The notes under the pieces: model-generated | Database searches by the model: none | The model's input: the letters and a program-made list of their open reading frames with translations, nothing else | Told to the model about the DNA's origin: nothing | Shown: positions 12,570 through 24,353 of the stretch, in pieces | How positions within the stretch are numbered: the first letter of the stretch is position 1 | Layout of the letters: each line of letters begins with the position of its first letter | Assembly: GCA_000697475.1 (NCBI GenBank) | Contig: JNEU01000812.1 | Location: forward strand, 62,001 to 126,000 | Origin: Lichtheimia corymbifera B2541 | Lineage: Eukaryota; Mucoromycota; Mucoromycetes; Mucorales; Lichtheimiaceae | Length of the DNA stretch: 64,000 bases | Direction: 5' to 3' | Position numbers and translations under genes: made by a program

Positions 12570-14115
12570 ACATTCGTATGTATTGGAAGCAGTTGCTACA
12601 TCTAAATAAAGCTGCTTCTATATAATGGCTATCTGCTGTGCACGTGAAAAAGGCTGCAAGGCAGGTTGCTGCAAGTAGCTTGAGACAATGGTGTAAAGGG
12701 CATGCTAACAGCAACTGCTGGAATAAATGCTTTTGCATTTGATTGTGGTCGAGGATTGTACAAGAGAAGGTGGAGTATCAAGGAACGCGGTTGTTGAGGT
12801 AGGCTGTATATACGCCAAGCACTTGCCCAGTTAGTCAAAGACAATTGGATCAAGACCGTTGCAGCATTGACATGATGGGTTGAAGCAGGACAATCGTTCG
12901 CAGGTTGTAGTTGTAGTTGAATGGGGCAACAGTTGAGAATGGGAGGAGGGAGGAGGGAAGAGGCTGAGAGCGGAAGAAGTGGAAACTAAATAGGTCAGGC
13001 ACTGAGTCCAGCAGATTCATGCACACTGTAAATTGATCCATGATCTTGAGACTGCTCACCTTGAACCTCAAACTTAACCAGAATATGCTTTCAGGCATGC
13101 TGATCAACTTTGTCTTAATAATGAACACACGTTTCATTTAAAGATTTTGAAAAGCAGGATATAATGTGGGGTGTACTATGATCGGCTGAAATTCCGCACC
13201 CGTCCGGATTCATTGAAATGCCATTTAGTATGAATTACTTTGGGATTGCCCATTTTGAACTTGAAACTTGGTAAGCAGGTTCGCTGGGACATGCCGATCA
13301 CCTCCATTTATTTAAAAATCGCATGTTTCATTATGATCTTTCAATGAATCGGACGGTCCAAATTTTGTAAAGACGATGGAGGACGGACGGAACGCAAGTA
13401 GGGTGCATAGTGCACACCCCCGCCATTGTTCATCTCCATCGTGAAACTTAGTCAGGCCGTGGGTTTCGACATGCTGATCAACTCCATTCAAATAAAATCA
13501 CACGCTTCATCATGAGGATGCCAAAATGGCAGCGTCCGACGTTGAACGGGTAGGAATATATGTGGGGTGGACGACCCATAACCATGAGATCACCCTTCTC
13601 AAACTTGAAACTTTCAGACAACGTGCTCTAGGACATGCTGAACAATTTCGTTCTCATAAAGACCTCATGCTCATTTGAAAATTGGGAGTGGGATGGTATA
13701 ATGTGGGATTTACTATGATGGTCGGAAATTGTGTATCCGTCCGGATTCATTGAAATGTCAATTAGAATGAACCACGTTAAGCTTCCTTACCTCGATCTTG
13801 AAACATGGTCAGAAGGTGCACTCGGACATGCTGATCAACTTCATTCATATAAAAACCGCACATTTCGTTATGAGGATTTTTAATGCGGGACGATCCAAAT
13901 GTTGGAGAGACGATGGACGGAGGGAAAAATAAACTAGGGTGCATAGTGCATGTCCCCGAGATTGTCCATCTCGACCTTGAAATTTGGACACAATCTACTC
14001 TCGGACATGCTGATCAACTTTATTCATAGAATTACACGATTGATTATGAAAGTGTAAAACGGGAGGGTCCAAATATAGGTGAGATAGTGAATGGATGGCA
14101 AATAGGTCAGGTGTG
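12570..14115. repeat. Long composite repeat, copy A (truncated at its left side)
   Basis: The left part (about 12570-13060) is a diverged copy of 31060-31600 and 33880-34370. Shared anchors include GTTGAAGCAGGACAATCG, GAATGGGGCAACAGTTGAG and CAGATTCATGCACACTGT. The right part (about 13080-14115) is a tandem array. The core ATGCTGATCAACTT or close variants recurs near 13097, 13289, 13470, 13637, 13830 and 14008, giving spacings of about 192, 181, 167, 193 and 178 bp. The order of monomer types repeats after three, so there are two higher-order units of about 540 bp. Shared strings in the units include GGATTCATTGAAATG and GTGCATAGTGCA. No transposase, LTR or target-site duplication was recognised. 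The class is unknown. Confidence 0.75.
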
Positions 14116-14603
14116 CGGTTCATAAACATCAAGTCCTCTTGGAACAAGGAAGTTGAACGATGGAAACGTCAGGAGAATCGTTCACATGCAGTGGATTAGG
14201 CAGCATTTGGTAATGGGAGGAGGAGGATATTAGCTCGCCGTTTATTAAATAGGATATGCTGCTGTTCCTGAATTGATATACTTGCTGTCGTGAACAGTGT
14301 TTCAGGGCAACTTATTACAGAAGTAATCTCTCATAGTAAATACATGGATGGCGAAAGCTCGCAGGTCCTGTAAAGTGAATGCTGCAGATTGTAATGTGGT
14401 TAACGGAAAATGCAAGCTTATTGTAAGACCATTACAGCATAGATTATGCTAAGCCAATCAACCCCAGCCGCTAGTCTCGATATTCTTTCTCAATCCAAAT
14501 CGTGACACATACGCAAGAAAGTATACTTGGGAGAAAATTATATAGTCAAATGATATACACAGGTTGCTTTTTATCTATTATCACAATACTAGAATCTAGC
14601 AAT
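14116..14603. other. Spacer between repeat A and cysteine synthase 3' end
   Basis: No gene was recognised. The sequence after the last repeat monomer is moderately AT-rich and contains the presumed 3' untranslated region and terminator of the minus-strand cysteine synthase. Confidence 0.5.
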
Positions 14604-15952
14604 CTAAGGGAGAACAATGTACTTTTGCAAGTGATCAGGGATGGCCTTTTCAAGGTTCTTGCTCTCGAGCCATTGACGGCTGAAAAGACGTGATTGGTAT
14701 CTATAAGCACCATCAGCCATGATAGTGACAATACGCTTGCCTATAAAAGTGTCAGTAGCCCATTTTCTCACGCCACTTCTTTGCCCTTATATCCCACTTA
14801 CCAGTACCAAGCTCCTTAGCGAGTTTGACAGCAGCGACGACGTTCAATGCAGAGCTGGCACCAAGATAGATACCCTCCTCATCCAACAAACGGTAGAGCA
14901 TGGCAATGGACTCTTCATCAGGGACATTGAAAGAACCGTCAACAATACCGACATCCTGTGCCATATTGTCGGTGATACGACCCTGGCCAATACCTTCGGT
15001 GATGGAGCCACCAGCACGATCCATGAGCTTGCCACCACTTTGGAAGTAGCTGTGAAGCACAGATCCTGGAGGATCAGCAACATAGGCCTTGATATTAGGA
15101 TTTTGAGTCTTGAGGTAACGAGCAGTGCCAGCAAAAGTGCCACCAGTACCAGTAGCACAAGTAAAGCCATCAACAAGTCCTTCAGTTTGTGCCCAAATCT
15201 CGGGACCAGTGGTTTCAATGTGAGCACGTCGGTTGGCAGTGTTGTCAAATTGGTTGGTCCACACAGCGTTCTCGAGCTCTTCAGCATGACGACGGGCCTG
15301 ATGGTTGTAGTTTTGGGGATTATCAAAAGCAACAGCAGGAACAGGATGCACTTCAGCACCAAGCATACGCAACAAGTCAATCTTTTCCTGAGACTAGAAA
15401 ATAAAAAGTTGCATATGAGATGCTTTATTCTCTATCCTCATCTTCATCCTTATCCTCCTTACCTGAGTGTTTGGCATGTAGATCACGCACTTGTAGCCTT
15501 TAGCACGGCACACATGAGCCAAACCAATACCAGTGTTACCAGCAGTGCCTTCAACAACGGTACCACCAGGCTTGATCAATCCACGTTCCTCAGCATCCTT
15601 CACCACATACAAGGCAGCACGATCCTTGACAGAGCCACCAGGGTTCATGAACTCGGCCTTGGCCAAAATCTCGGATCCAGTTTCCTCGCTTAAACGATTC
15701 AAACGGATCTATCATTGCTTATCAGCTCACTGCATATATCGTTTCGTTCCTCAAGATGATATCTCACTTACAAGAGGGGTGTTTCCAATAGCACCAACAA
15801 AGCCTTTAGTAATCTTTAAATAGGCAGCAGAAGTCAATTGCATGTACTTTTTCAACGCATTCAAGACAATAAAACAAGGCAATACTCACGCCAGGACGGA
15901 CACCTGGTTGAACAGTAGAATAGGCACGAGCAAATGCGCGAAGGGAGTTCAT
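14604..15952 (-). CDS. Cysteine synthase (PLP-dependent), probably mitochondrial
   Basis: O-acetylserine (thiol)-lyase/cystathionine-beta-synthase fold, type II PLP enzyme. Five exons encode about 370 aa. Visible features: [11 protein letters not shown] at the N-terminus, the PLP lysine in [12 protein letters not shown], the substrate loop [11 protein letters not shown] and the phosphate-binding [14 protein letters not shown]. The C-terminal region has [23 protein letters not shown] and [16 protein letters not shown]. There is no CBS regulatory pair or haem domain, so it is not a full cystathionine beta-synthase. The leader [15 protein letters not shown] is basic, lacks acidic residues and looks like a mitochondrial presequence, as in the fungal Ygr012w-type branch. 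Localisation is inference. Start at 15952, stop at 14604. Confidence 0.92.
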
Positions 15953-16107
15953 TCGGGATTATTAAAGAGGAAAGGAGAAGGAAGGAAATAAGAATGTCAG
16001 CAGTTACACGTTGCACAGTTTTCAAGGTGTGGGGGTCGGGATGAATGTTTAAGACATCACGCAATATCTATTGGTTGGTATCCATCACAACGTAGCAGCG
16101 CATCATA

Positions 16108-19100
16108 TTACGAATAACTACGCAACCATTCATCAGGATCTTCCACACCAACTAAATCTTGCACTGCTTCAAGTAATTCTTGCAGCTCATCCACAAAGGT
16201 ATGACGTGCCACAATGTAGGACGTGTAAGGAAGGAAAGAGGGATGCATCAAGTCCTCAGATTTGACTTGGACGGTACGAAAGAGGACATCTGCATAGTGA
16301 TCTCTTATCTGAGTGGCAGGTACCATATAAGGGGGAAGTGCCATCTTGGACGCTAGAGTGGTAGCAATCAGCTTGATGGTTGTCAATATGGATGCAACCT
16401 TATAAAAACAAAAAAGATAACAGTGAGATGGGATTGAAAGCACGTTATGATAATCTTACATAAACTTTGCGTTCTTCAGTGTTGCTTATCGCCACCTTCT
16501 CACGCCATTTCGGATCCATGTCCCGGAGAGCAAAGCACTAAACGCATGCGTCAATGATAAATGACCCCTTTCCTCTTAGCAATATGGCATGTACGTACCA
16601 TGCTGTATATCAAAAAAACCATTGTGCTGACTTTTTCAACGACGATGCCATAGCTGGCGGTGGGGAATTTGCCACGAAGAGGAGGCTCAAACCGGGACAT
16701 CATGAGGAAGGTACGCTCATCCGATATTTGCCTTTGCAGATCAAGCACCAGCCGGCGAATATGTTTGATTTGGTCGTCATTGTATTCTTGTTGATCAGCT
16801 CCAAGGAATTGCCGTGATATGAACCCAAACATACGCCCCAAGTCTCTCAATGTCTGTGCAAGCCGTTTACGTAGTTCCACTCTTCCAGTGACTTGAGTAG
16901 GGATCATCATGATGAAAATGGCGGCTACAATACCAATGATGACAAGCAACATACGCATACCAGCAATCGTCCATACTGGATTGGCATCAGCAATGCCTTG
17001 GATTTGATATTGATACTCATATATATCGACCTATATGAATAAACATGAATACCATTGCTATCCCATTAAAAAGTCCAATGTCCTTACCAGCACCATAGTA
17101 ATCAGTGTCATAATAGCGAGCGTACGTAGTAGCGGCTTATAGATCAAAATGTAATAAAAGAATGTCGCCATAACGAAAATGAGCACACCAAGTCCATAAG
17201 GATTGCCCCTTGATATTTCCCATACGACGATCGCCAAGACACCTCCTGCAACAGTGCCAACGACCCGCATAATACCCGAGAAATAAAAGACGCCCGTTGT
17301 AGGCATCAACCATAACATGGCAATAATGTCAGCCCACTGACCATGCCACTCGACATACCATGCTGCGCTTTCCTTGAGATAAATTGGCAATGCCAAAAGC
17401 ACCGTACCAGCTGCAGTCTTAAAAGCGAAGAATGTATCGGCTTCATAGAACCATTGCTTGACAATGTATAGCTTGTAACAAATGCGCTGAAATGTAGTCT
17501 CGGGAGGATTGCAATCAGGATCGCGGTGATACAATTTGCCAGATCGGCCATTTGAGACAAAGCGGTTGCTGTCATTGTTTTCATCGTCCTTTGTTTGAAT
17601 ACGCACGAGCCCACCACCCATTTGATTGGTATCAAATGCTTGTCCTGCACCGAGATTTGGATCGCTGCTATTTGACGACGATGACTGAAACCACTTTTTA
17701 ATAGCCTTGATCGTAGGAAACCATAATCGGCGCTGTGTGCGTGTTACTTCAATCGTTTCGATGAATTCAATCAGCTCGATAAGGCGTTCGGCATATTTGA
17801 AAAGATTATAACGATAAAGAGAAAGCACATGCATGCCACCCACATGGCGTTTGTCAATGCTGTCATGATGAAGATTGTATAATCGAACTGTGCTTTCACA
17901 TGCTTGGGTTTTCAATCGATCCAGCTGCTGTCGTAATTGTTGCGAATCAACATGTGGCTGTTGGCCTTGCATATCGGTATACTCGTCATTTCCTTTTGTG
18001 CTAGGGCGGCGTTGGCGGCGTTGGCTGCAAAAAAGTCGTGGGAATGGCCATAGTATGGAATTAAGCGCTGTACGATTCGTGTTGCCATGGAAACTCTGCA
18101 ATCGATCGATGGAATCCTTCAGGGCTTCACTACATGTATCAGCCAACTGACCACATGCATCACGTATATCTTGGATGGCTGTATTCAAGACGGCTGTCTC
18201 TTTTTCATCATCAATCTTCCGCAAAAACTTGTTCCTGCATATCTGACTAAGGCCGATTCCATAAAGAGGTGCTTGCAGATTTTTGACAAGTTGCGTCAAT
18301 TTGCTCACGTCTTTTCCATTCAATCGAGAAAAGATGATATCTCGGTGAACAGCTCGTTTGCAATCGATTAACATAAGGGTGGTATCTTGCAGCCGACTGT
18401 TCATTGTAGGAAGGGTAGGATCAGCAGGAGGTTGAGAATCTCGAGGCGTTGATTCGAGTAAAAGAAAGCCTTCAGAATGCTCCTTAAAGAAAGCATTAAA
18501 CCCGCTCAGATTCTTTGAGAGGATAGCCATATAATTGGACATGCTATCATCGGGCCATATTAATGCTGATACAGCAACGCATATGCCACCACCGAGTGCA
18601 AGAGGCTTAAGGAACGTCCACTAAAAATTTATCAGTTAGCATTGATTGCATTGTTTTCGAACATCAACGCTCACCAATAAGATTGGCTGGAAACCAGGTA
18701 TCACCGAGGATTGTGTCAAAACAAACTAACCCAAAAATATGAGCTCACATATCCAACATGTTGTCACATTTTCCACTAAGATCACTCACACAAACGAGAA
18801 TAGAAGCAATGATTGTCGGGAACATGGCTAATCACGGCGGGAAACGAAGATATGTCAGCATTTTTTGATTTCGGTTCAGCGAACGTACTAACCTCTTGGG
18901 ATCTTGATACGGATATACGACATAAAAAAGGTGGCAACGAATAGGAAAACAACGAGAATACCACTCGATTTAGGTTGTACAGGTGATGGGTTGTTGGGAT
19001 CGCGTGCAAGGTTGGCTGCATACATGCCTATTGTGCAGTCAAATAAAGATCAGCGTCTGGCCTGTTCTTCCACGCACAGATCTCCTCACGAACCTAAACA

Positions 19101-19421
19101 GCAATATGCCGTACTAACGAGAGCGCTGAAGGTACCCAAAATCACATCCTTTGATTACGATTCATGCTTTGTGAGTAAAAAAGAAGAACGCGTACATTCA
19201 TCCCCGTGTATTCTTTTTACCTCGAATACAACACCAACAGTCTTAAATGGAAAGTAAAAGACTACAGATATTGCGACTAACAGGGATGCAGAACCGATTG
19301 CTTCTCGACAGCGGTCACTGAACGTCATGATACATCCAATTAACATGGCCACTGCAGCTTTTATCGGTTTCCGCCATTTTTCAAAAGGCGGCGGTTTGAG
19401 AGCTTCGAGAGCTTTAGACAT
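16108..19421 (-). CDS. FUSC/ArAE-like membrane transporter (paralogue 2)
   Basis: Large multi-exon membrane protein of the fungal ArAE/FUSC group. The N-terminal exon has FEKWRKPIKAAVAMLIGCIM followed by the marker SDRCREAIG, then hydrophobic segments, GTFSAL and a short exon with SSGILVVFLFVATFFMSY. The central exon (about 17058-18542) carries a long charged helical region, the marker YRDPDCNPPET and a second hydrophobic block ending in helices. The next exon contains GRVELRKRLAQTLRDLGRMFG, which aligns with RVELRKRLAQTLRSIGGMY of the adjacent paralogue. The C-terminal exon MALPPYMVPA ends with VEDPDEWLRSYS. The start at 19421 is the first ATG of an open frame that begins MSKALEALKPPP. It sits head-to-tail with its closest paralogue at 20539-24058, which suggests tandem duplication. 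The substrate is unknown. Confidence 0.85.
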
Positions 19422-20538
19422 AGACAAGAGAGTATTAGCAAGATGTAAAAGTAAAGTGAAAAGAAAAAAGAGGGAAAGGAGAGAGTTGAATAGCTGGTGG
19501 TGGGGCAAACAATTGCTCTTTTTGATCTCGGCACCTTGCAAACCGCTGAAACTGCACCATCAAAAGAGCGGGTCAACGGTACACCCGAATTTAATCCAGC
19601 TCCGATCATGCATGGTTTTTCTCTTTTTTGGATAACCTTCCAAGCAAATGTTTTCACCACCCTACCTCAAAGCTGATCCGCGTGTTAATCCATAAAGATG
19701 ACTTTAGTAATATCGAATCAACGTTTATCGAGATCTAAAGAGTTTTATTGTTGGCTCGAATCAGGCCCACCTCCCTACTGGCGGGCATTCGCTGAGATGC
19801 TGCAATGAAAACATCCGCCCCTTTGCCCCTTTGTTGTGTACAGCTTGTCTATTTGTGGATGTGGACACAATACGTTACGCTCAATGCTAGCAGCTAGAGT
19901 GCTAGTTAACAATGGTAAGAGCTGCATCATAATATAGATCCTTTAATATAATAATAAGCCAGAGTTGTTGTGGGTGCAAGAGAGAGATTGAACCAGCAGA
20001 TGCAGATAATACGCAAATTGCCTACCATCGTTTCTGCTAGTTGTCGAAAACTGTATCAAGCAATGCCAATGACAAACCAAAGAATGATTTTTCATAACGG
20101 CGTGATACATGTATTGCTGTACTATGATGTCCGCGGGCCGACACCGCCCGAATTACTACAAAGCTTTCTTATTGCCGTGCATCCGTGGATATATCGGCAA
20201 GTAACATCTTCCCAACCTCATCTTGATGCCTCCTAAGAAGAGTGGATTTGACGTGGAAGCACGTGTTGTCAATAGGAACGGAGGTCGAATTTCTTTGCAT
20301 GTTCTTTTTTACATCGTCAAATTCTGGGTTGGTCAGTGCGTGCGTGCTGCAAGTTGGGTGTATGGAATGAAACATGCCCTCTTTTATACCACGTGCTCTC
20401 TCGTTTTCCATATATACATCGAGTACATTGGAAGATCAACTAATTTATTATATTGGATACTAAAGTTGCTAATATTACAAGTATTTCCACAATTGAGCGA
20501 TAGTACAACTAGTAAGCGTGTAAACATAATGAAAGAGA
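19422..20538. other. Spacer between tandem FUSC-like genes
   Basis: About 1.1 kb containing the promoter of paralogue 2 and the 3' flank of paralogue 3. I saw no further gene. Short open frames are not supported by motifs. Confidence 0.5.
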
Positions 20539-23500
20539 CTATTGAATATGCATGCGAAGCCATTCTTGGGGATCTTCAACACCAACAAGTCTCTCAACCA
20601 CCTCAAGCAAGTTCTGAAGTTCTTGGACAAACGCAGTGCTTGTGACAACATACGCACTGTAGCAAAAGAATGATGGGTGATTGATGTTGTCAGGCCTTAT
20701 GGTAATCCTATTCTTGAGAGCACGGGCGTATCGCTCGCGTGCTTCTTCCGGGGCAATCATGTAAGCTGGAAGGGCCATTTTGGAGGATAGGGTTGTTGCA
20801 AGTAGTTTGATGATGGTGACAATCGAAGCTGCCTATAATAGGTGATTTATCCTGGTTCAGCAACACAAAGAAATACAAAGATGTGCTTGATCCTTCACTT
20901 ACATAATCTCTCCGGTGTTCAGCCATTGCTTCTGCAATTTGTTGCCTGACATGAGCTTGCATTTCATTGGTGGCAGTACCCTAAAGTTTCCATGGTTACA
21001 TCTTAGTCCACAGAGAATGCGCCTGAACAACCCAATCATCTCGCTTACCATTAGATAAACCAAGTCTGCCATTGTACTAACATGCTGTAAAACAGATATA
21101 TAATTCTCCTTTGGAAATCGACCACGTAACGGCGGCTCATAAGTGGATAACTGTAAAAAGCTGCGTTCATCTGCAATCTGTCGTTGGAGTTCAAGTGCTA
21201 AGCGACGGAGACCCTTGGCTTGTTCTTCGGTGGATGCCACGGTTGCTGTTTCTGGAATAAGGATCTGAGAAGCTAGGATGCTATACATGCCCCCGATACT
21301 TCGTAGTGTTTGAGCGAGCCGTTTGCGTAGTTCCACACGAGCTGTCATGGGAGCAGGAAACATGGTGATAATGGATGCAGCTACTAAGCCAATAATGACA
21401 AGCAGCACACGCTGTAGAAACAATGTATTATTACCAATAGTCCTCTTTGTTGTTCCCACGAAGGTCAATCACTTGCCTTTCCAGCGATGGTGTATACTGG
21501 CCAATTCCCTTGAAAGACACCAACTTTGAAGTTGTAGGAGTATAGAACAACCTAAATGAGCTCATTATCAGCCAAGTACTTCTTTGTTATTAACACAATG
21601 ACCACCCACTTACCAGCATCATCGTAACAGCAGTTAACATAGGCACCACACGATACATTGGCTTGGAGACGAAAACATGGTACAATAACACAAATCCAAC
21701 GAAGAGGACCACAGCCATGCCGTACGGATTGGCTCTTGTCATTTCCCATACGAGCATACCAAGGATGCCTCCAAATGCTGTGCCTGCAAAACGCAGTAGA
21801 GAACTAATCCATATACGACGTTATAAGCAAAACTCAAAACAAAGAATAGATTTGTATATACGTACTTGAAAAAGAATAAACCAGACATGGAAGATGATGC
21901 CCATACTTGGAGAATGATAAGAGCCCAATTGCCACGCCATTCCATATACCAATCCACTGTCCACGGGAGATAGAATGGGATTGCCAATACACAGCATCCA
22001 CCAGCTGCCTTGAAAGCAAAGAATGTTTGGGGTTGAAGTAACCACGAGTAAAGTAGATGCATTTTGAACCAAAAGCGTTGCATACGTGTTGTTGGTGGAT
22101 CAACGTCAGGGTCGCGGTAGTACATGGTGGTTTTACGAGGCGAGCTACGCGATGGTGTCGATAATAGCGTACTAGGCCTTCGTGGTTGCTGTTCATAAGA
22201 AGTCTCGGTATCGTTGATACGTGTGTTGGTGCGGACAAGCGAGAGACCTGTCACCAAGGTTTCTTCATTCATGCCACCTGTACCATCGTGGCTCACATCC
22301 TGATGCGTTTGCTGGAATCTTTTTCTGATGGCTTTATGAGAAGGGATCCAAAGTCGTCGACATTTCCGAGTGCTTTCAAGATGTTCAATAAACTCCAGCA
22401 AGCTAATGAGACGTTGGCAGTAATTGCTGAGCTGATGACGATAGAAAGAAACGACGTACAATGAAAGTGGCTCGCTGTGTTGTTGAAGCGGTGCAACCAC
22501 TGGCCACCAATCTACGCCTTTGCATTGATTAAGAATATTTGAAAGTCCTACAGATGAATACTTCTTGCCAGCCTTTTCAGGGTCATGCTGTTGCCGTCTA
22601 TTAAAAGTGAATAGTCTTGGAAAGGGCCATAAAATGCTGTTGAGTGTTGAACGAGGCTTCGTGTCATGAAATTCATGCAACCTCTCAATAATGTTGGTTG
22701 TCGCACCATGACACGCTTCTGCAAGGGGCTCAAACATGTTACTGATCTCTTGGATGGTGTCCTTGAAAACGGCTACTTCATGATCAGGTTCGCTGTTGCA
22801 AATGTCGTCCTTTACAATATGGCTGACACCGATGCCATACAAAGGACTCTGCAATGTCTTTGTCAATTGAGTGAGCTTGCTAATATCCTGTCCATTGACG
22901 CGTGAGAAGAGTATATCACGATGCACTGCACGTTTGCAATCAATCAGCGTCAAAGTGTTATTTTGCAATCGATCATGGAGAACCGATAGCGAGCTCGAAG
23001 TTGGCGTTGTTTGAGAATAAGATGATGATGATATTGGCGAGATTCCAAGAAATGCTTCCGAGTGCTCCTTGAAGAATGCATTATGCGCTTCCAATCCTTT
23101 TGTCAGCACACTCATGTAATTAGTGATACTGTCTTCAGGCCATATTAGCATTGCTACGGCAACACAAATGGCTGACCCAATACAAATTGGAATGAGAAAT
23201 TGCCACTAACAGAGGTATGTTTAGTATCATGACGTTGCGAGGAGGATCTGGTTATGTACCGCAAGTGATGGGGTGAATCCATTTATCGAGGAGGCATCGG
23301 TCAACACAAACTATGACATCATGTTCCATGTTACACAATGGACATCTCACAATAGCGGGGCGGGCACTTACTGCAAACATGATGGACGCATTGATACATG
23401 CAAAAGTTGCTATTACTATTGGTGAGTACTGCTGTTTTCTTTTGAATGTATGCTTATTTCCAACCTCTGGGTATTCGCTGTCGAATATTGCTGACGACAA

Positions 23501-24058
23501 ATACTCCAACAAACATGAAGATTGCCAAAACGCCACTCGATTCAGGTTGAACAGCTATTGGATCGGTGGGATCTCGGGCGAGATTTGCACAAAACATTGC
23601 TGAAACGTCATGTTAGTATCATGGTGGGAATATCCGTATGACCCGTAAGCTTTACGTACCCAAGATCGTATACGCAGCTGCTATTGTGGCTCCAAGAGCA
23701 CCATAAATGACGTCCTGGTATAAATATGGATGTTAGTAGTCGTCATAAAGACTTGGTCTACACATCAGTTAGCACTTACTTCGAGCACAACACCAAATGT
23801 CCTTGCAGGGAAATAAAATATCACAACGATTGCACACAAAAGTGAGCCCGGACCTATTGCCTCTCGACAGCGATCACTAAGAGTCATAATAACGCCAATC
23901 AACAATGCGATAGCTTGCTTGACAGGCTTTTTCCACGCTGGGAACGGGGGTATGAAATTATGTAATCTTTTAACAAGTGCATGTCGTTTCGTTTTTGTTG
24001 TTTTGGTGTTTACGGAGGTGTCTTGAACTACTGTTTTGGTGTCAACATCATTTGGCAT
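20539..24058 (-). CDS. FUSC/ArAE-like membrane transporter (paralogue 3)
   Basis: Closest relative of the gene at 16108-19421, with the same order of blocks: AWKKPVKQAIALLIGVIM, SDRCREAIGPGSLLCAIVVIF, a central exon (about 21850-23151) with YRDPDVDPPTT and hydrophobic helices, RVELRKRLAQTLRSIGGMY and a final exon MALPAYMIAPEEARERY ending VEDPQEWLRMHIQ. Start 24058 (MPNDVDTKTVVQD) was chosen because it begins a soluble, basic N-terminal tail. An in-frame ATG about 90 nt upstream would add a hydrophobic stretch and seems less likely. It has many short introns. Family members are membrane exporters or ER/vacuolar transporters; for this one no substrate or compartment can be stated. Confidence 0.85.
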
Positions 24059-24353
24059 AGTCAATGTCGAATACGATGCAATATGTGAAAAGAAAAGTAG
24101 ATAAGAGTAAAAAAACGGGTTGGATGTGTCAAAAAGGATAGTGGTTTTCATATTGCAGCTTTGCAAACTTTTACCCTGAGCTCCGCGTTATTGTACCTGC
24201 CCCTCTCGGTCATAAGCGACGACAACTTGAGTTGGTTCTATACCGCTCTGCGGGTCAATTGTTTTAATAAAGATGAAAAAGAAAACAAAATGCATATGAA
24301 ACTATATCTAAGTAACTAGCAGGTATATAAGAATATACTGTTCCTTGCGCTAT

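Noticed and set aside
14719..15693. Long plus-strand open frame (324 codons) over the cysteine synthase gene
   Set aside because: It is antisense to a gene with clear PLP-enzyme motifs and proper splicing. The frame is a shadow caused by codon bias and contains no recognisable domain.
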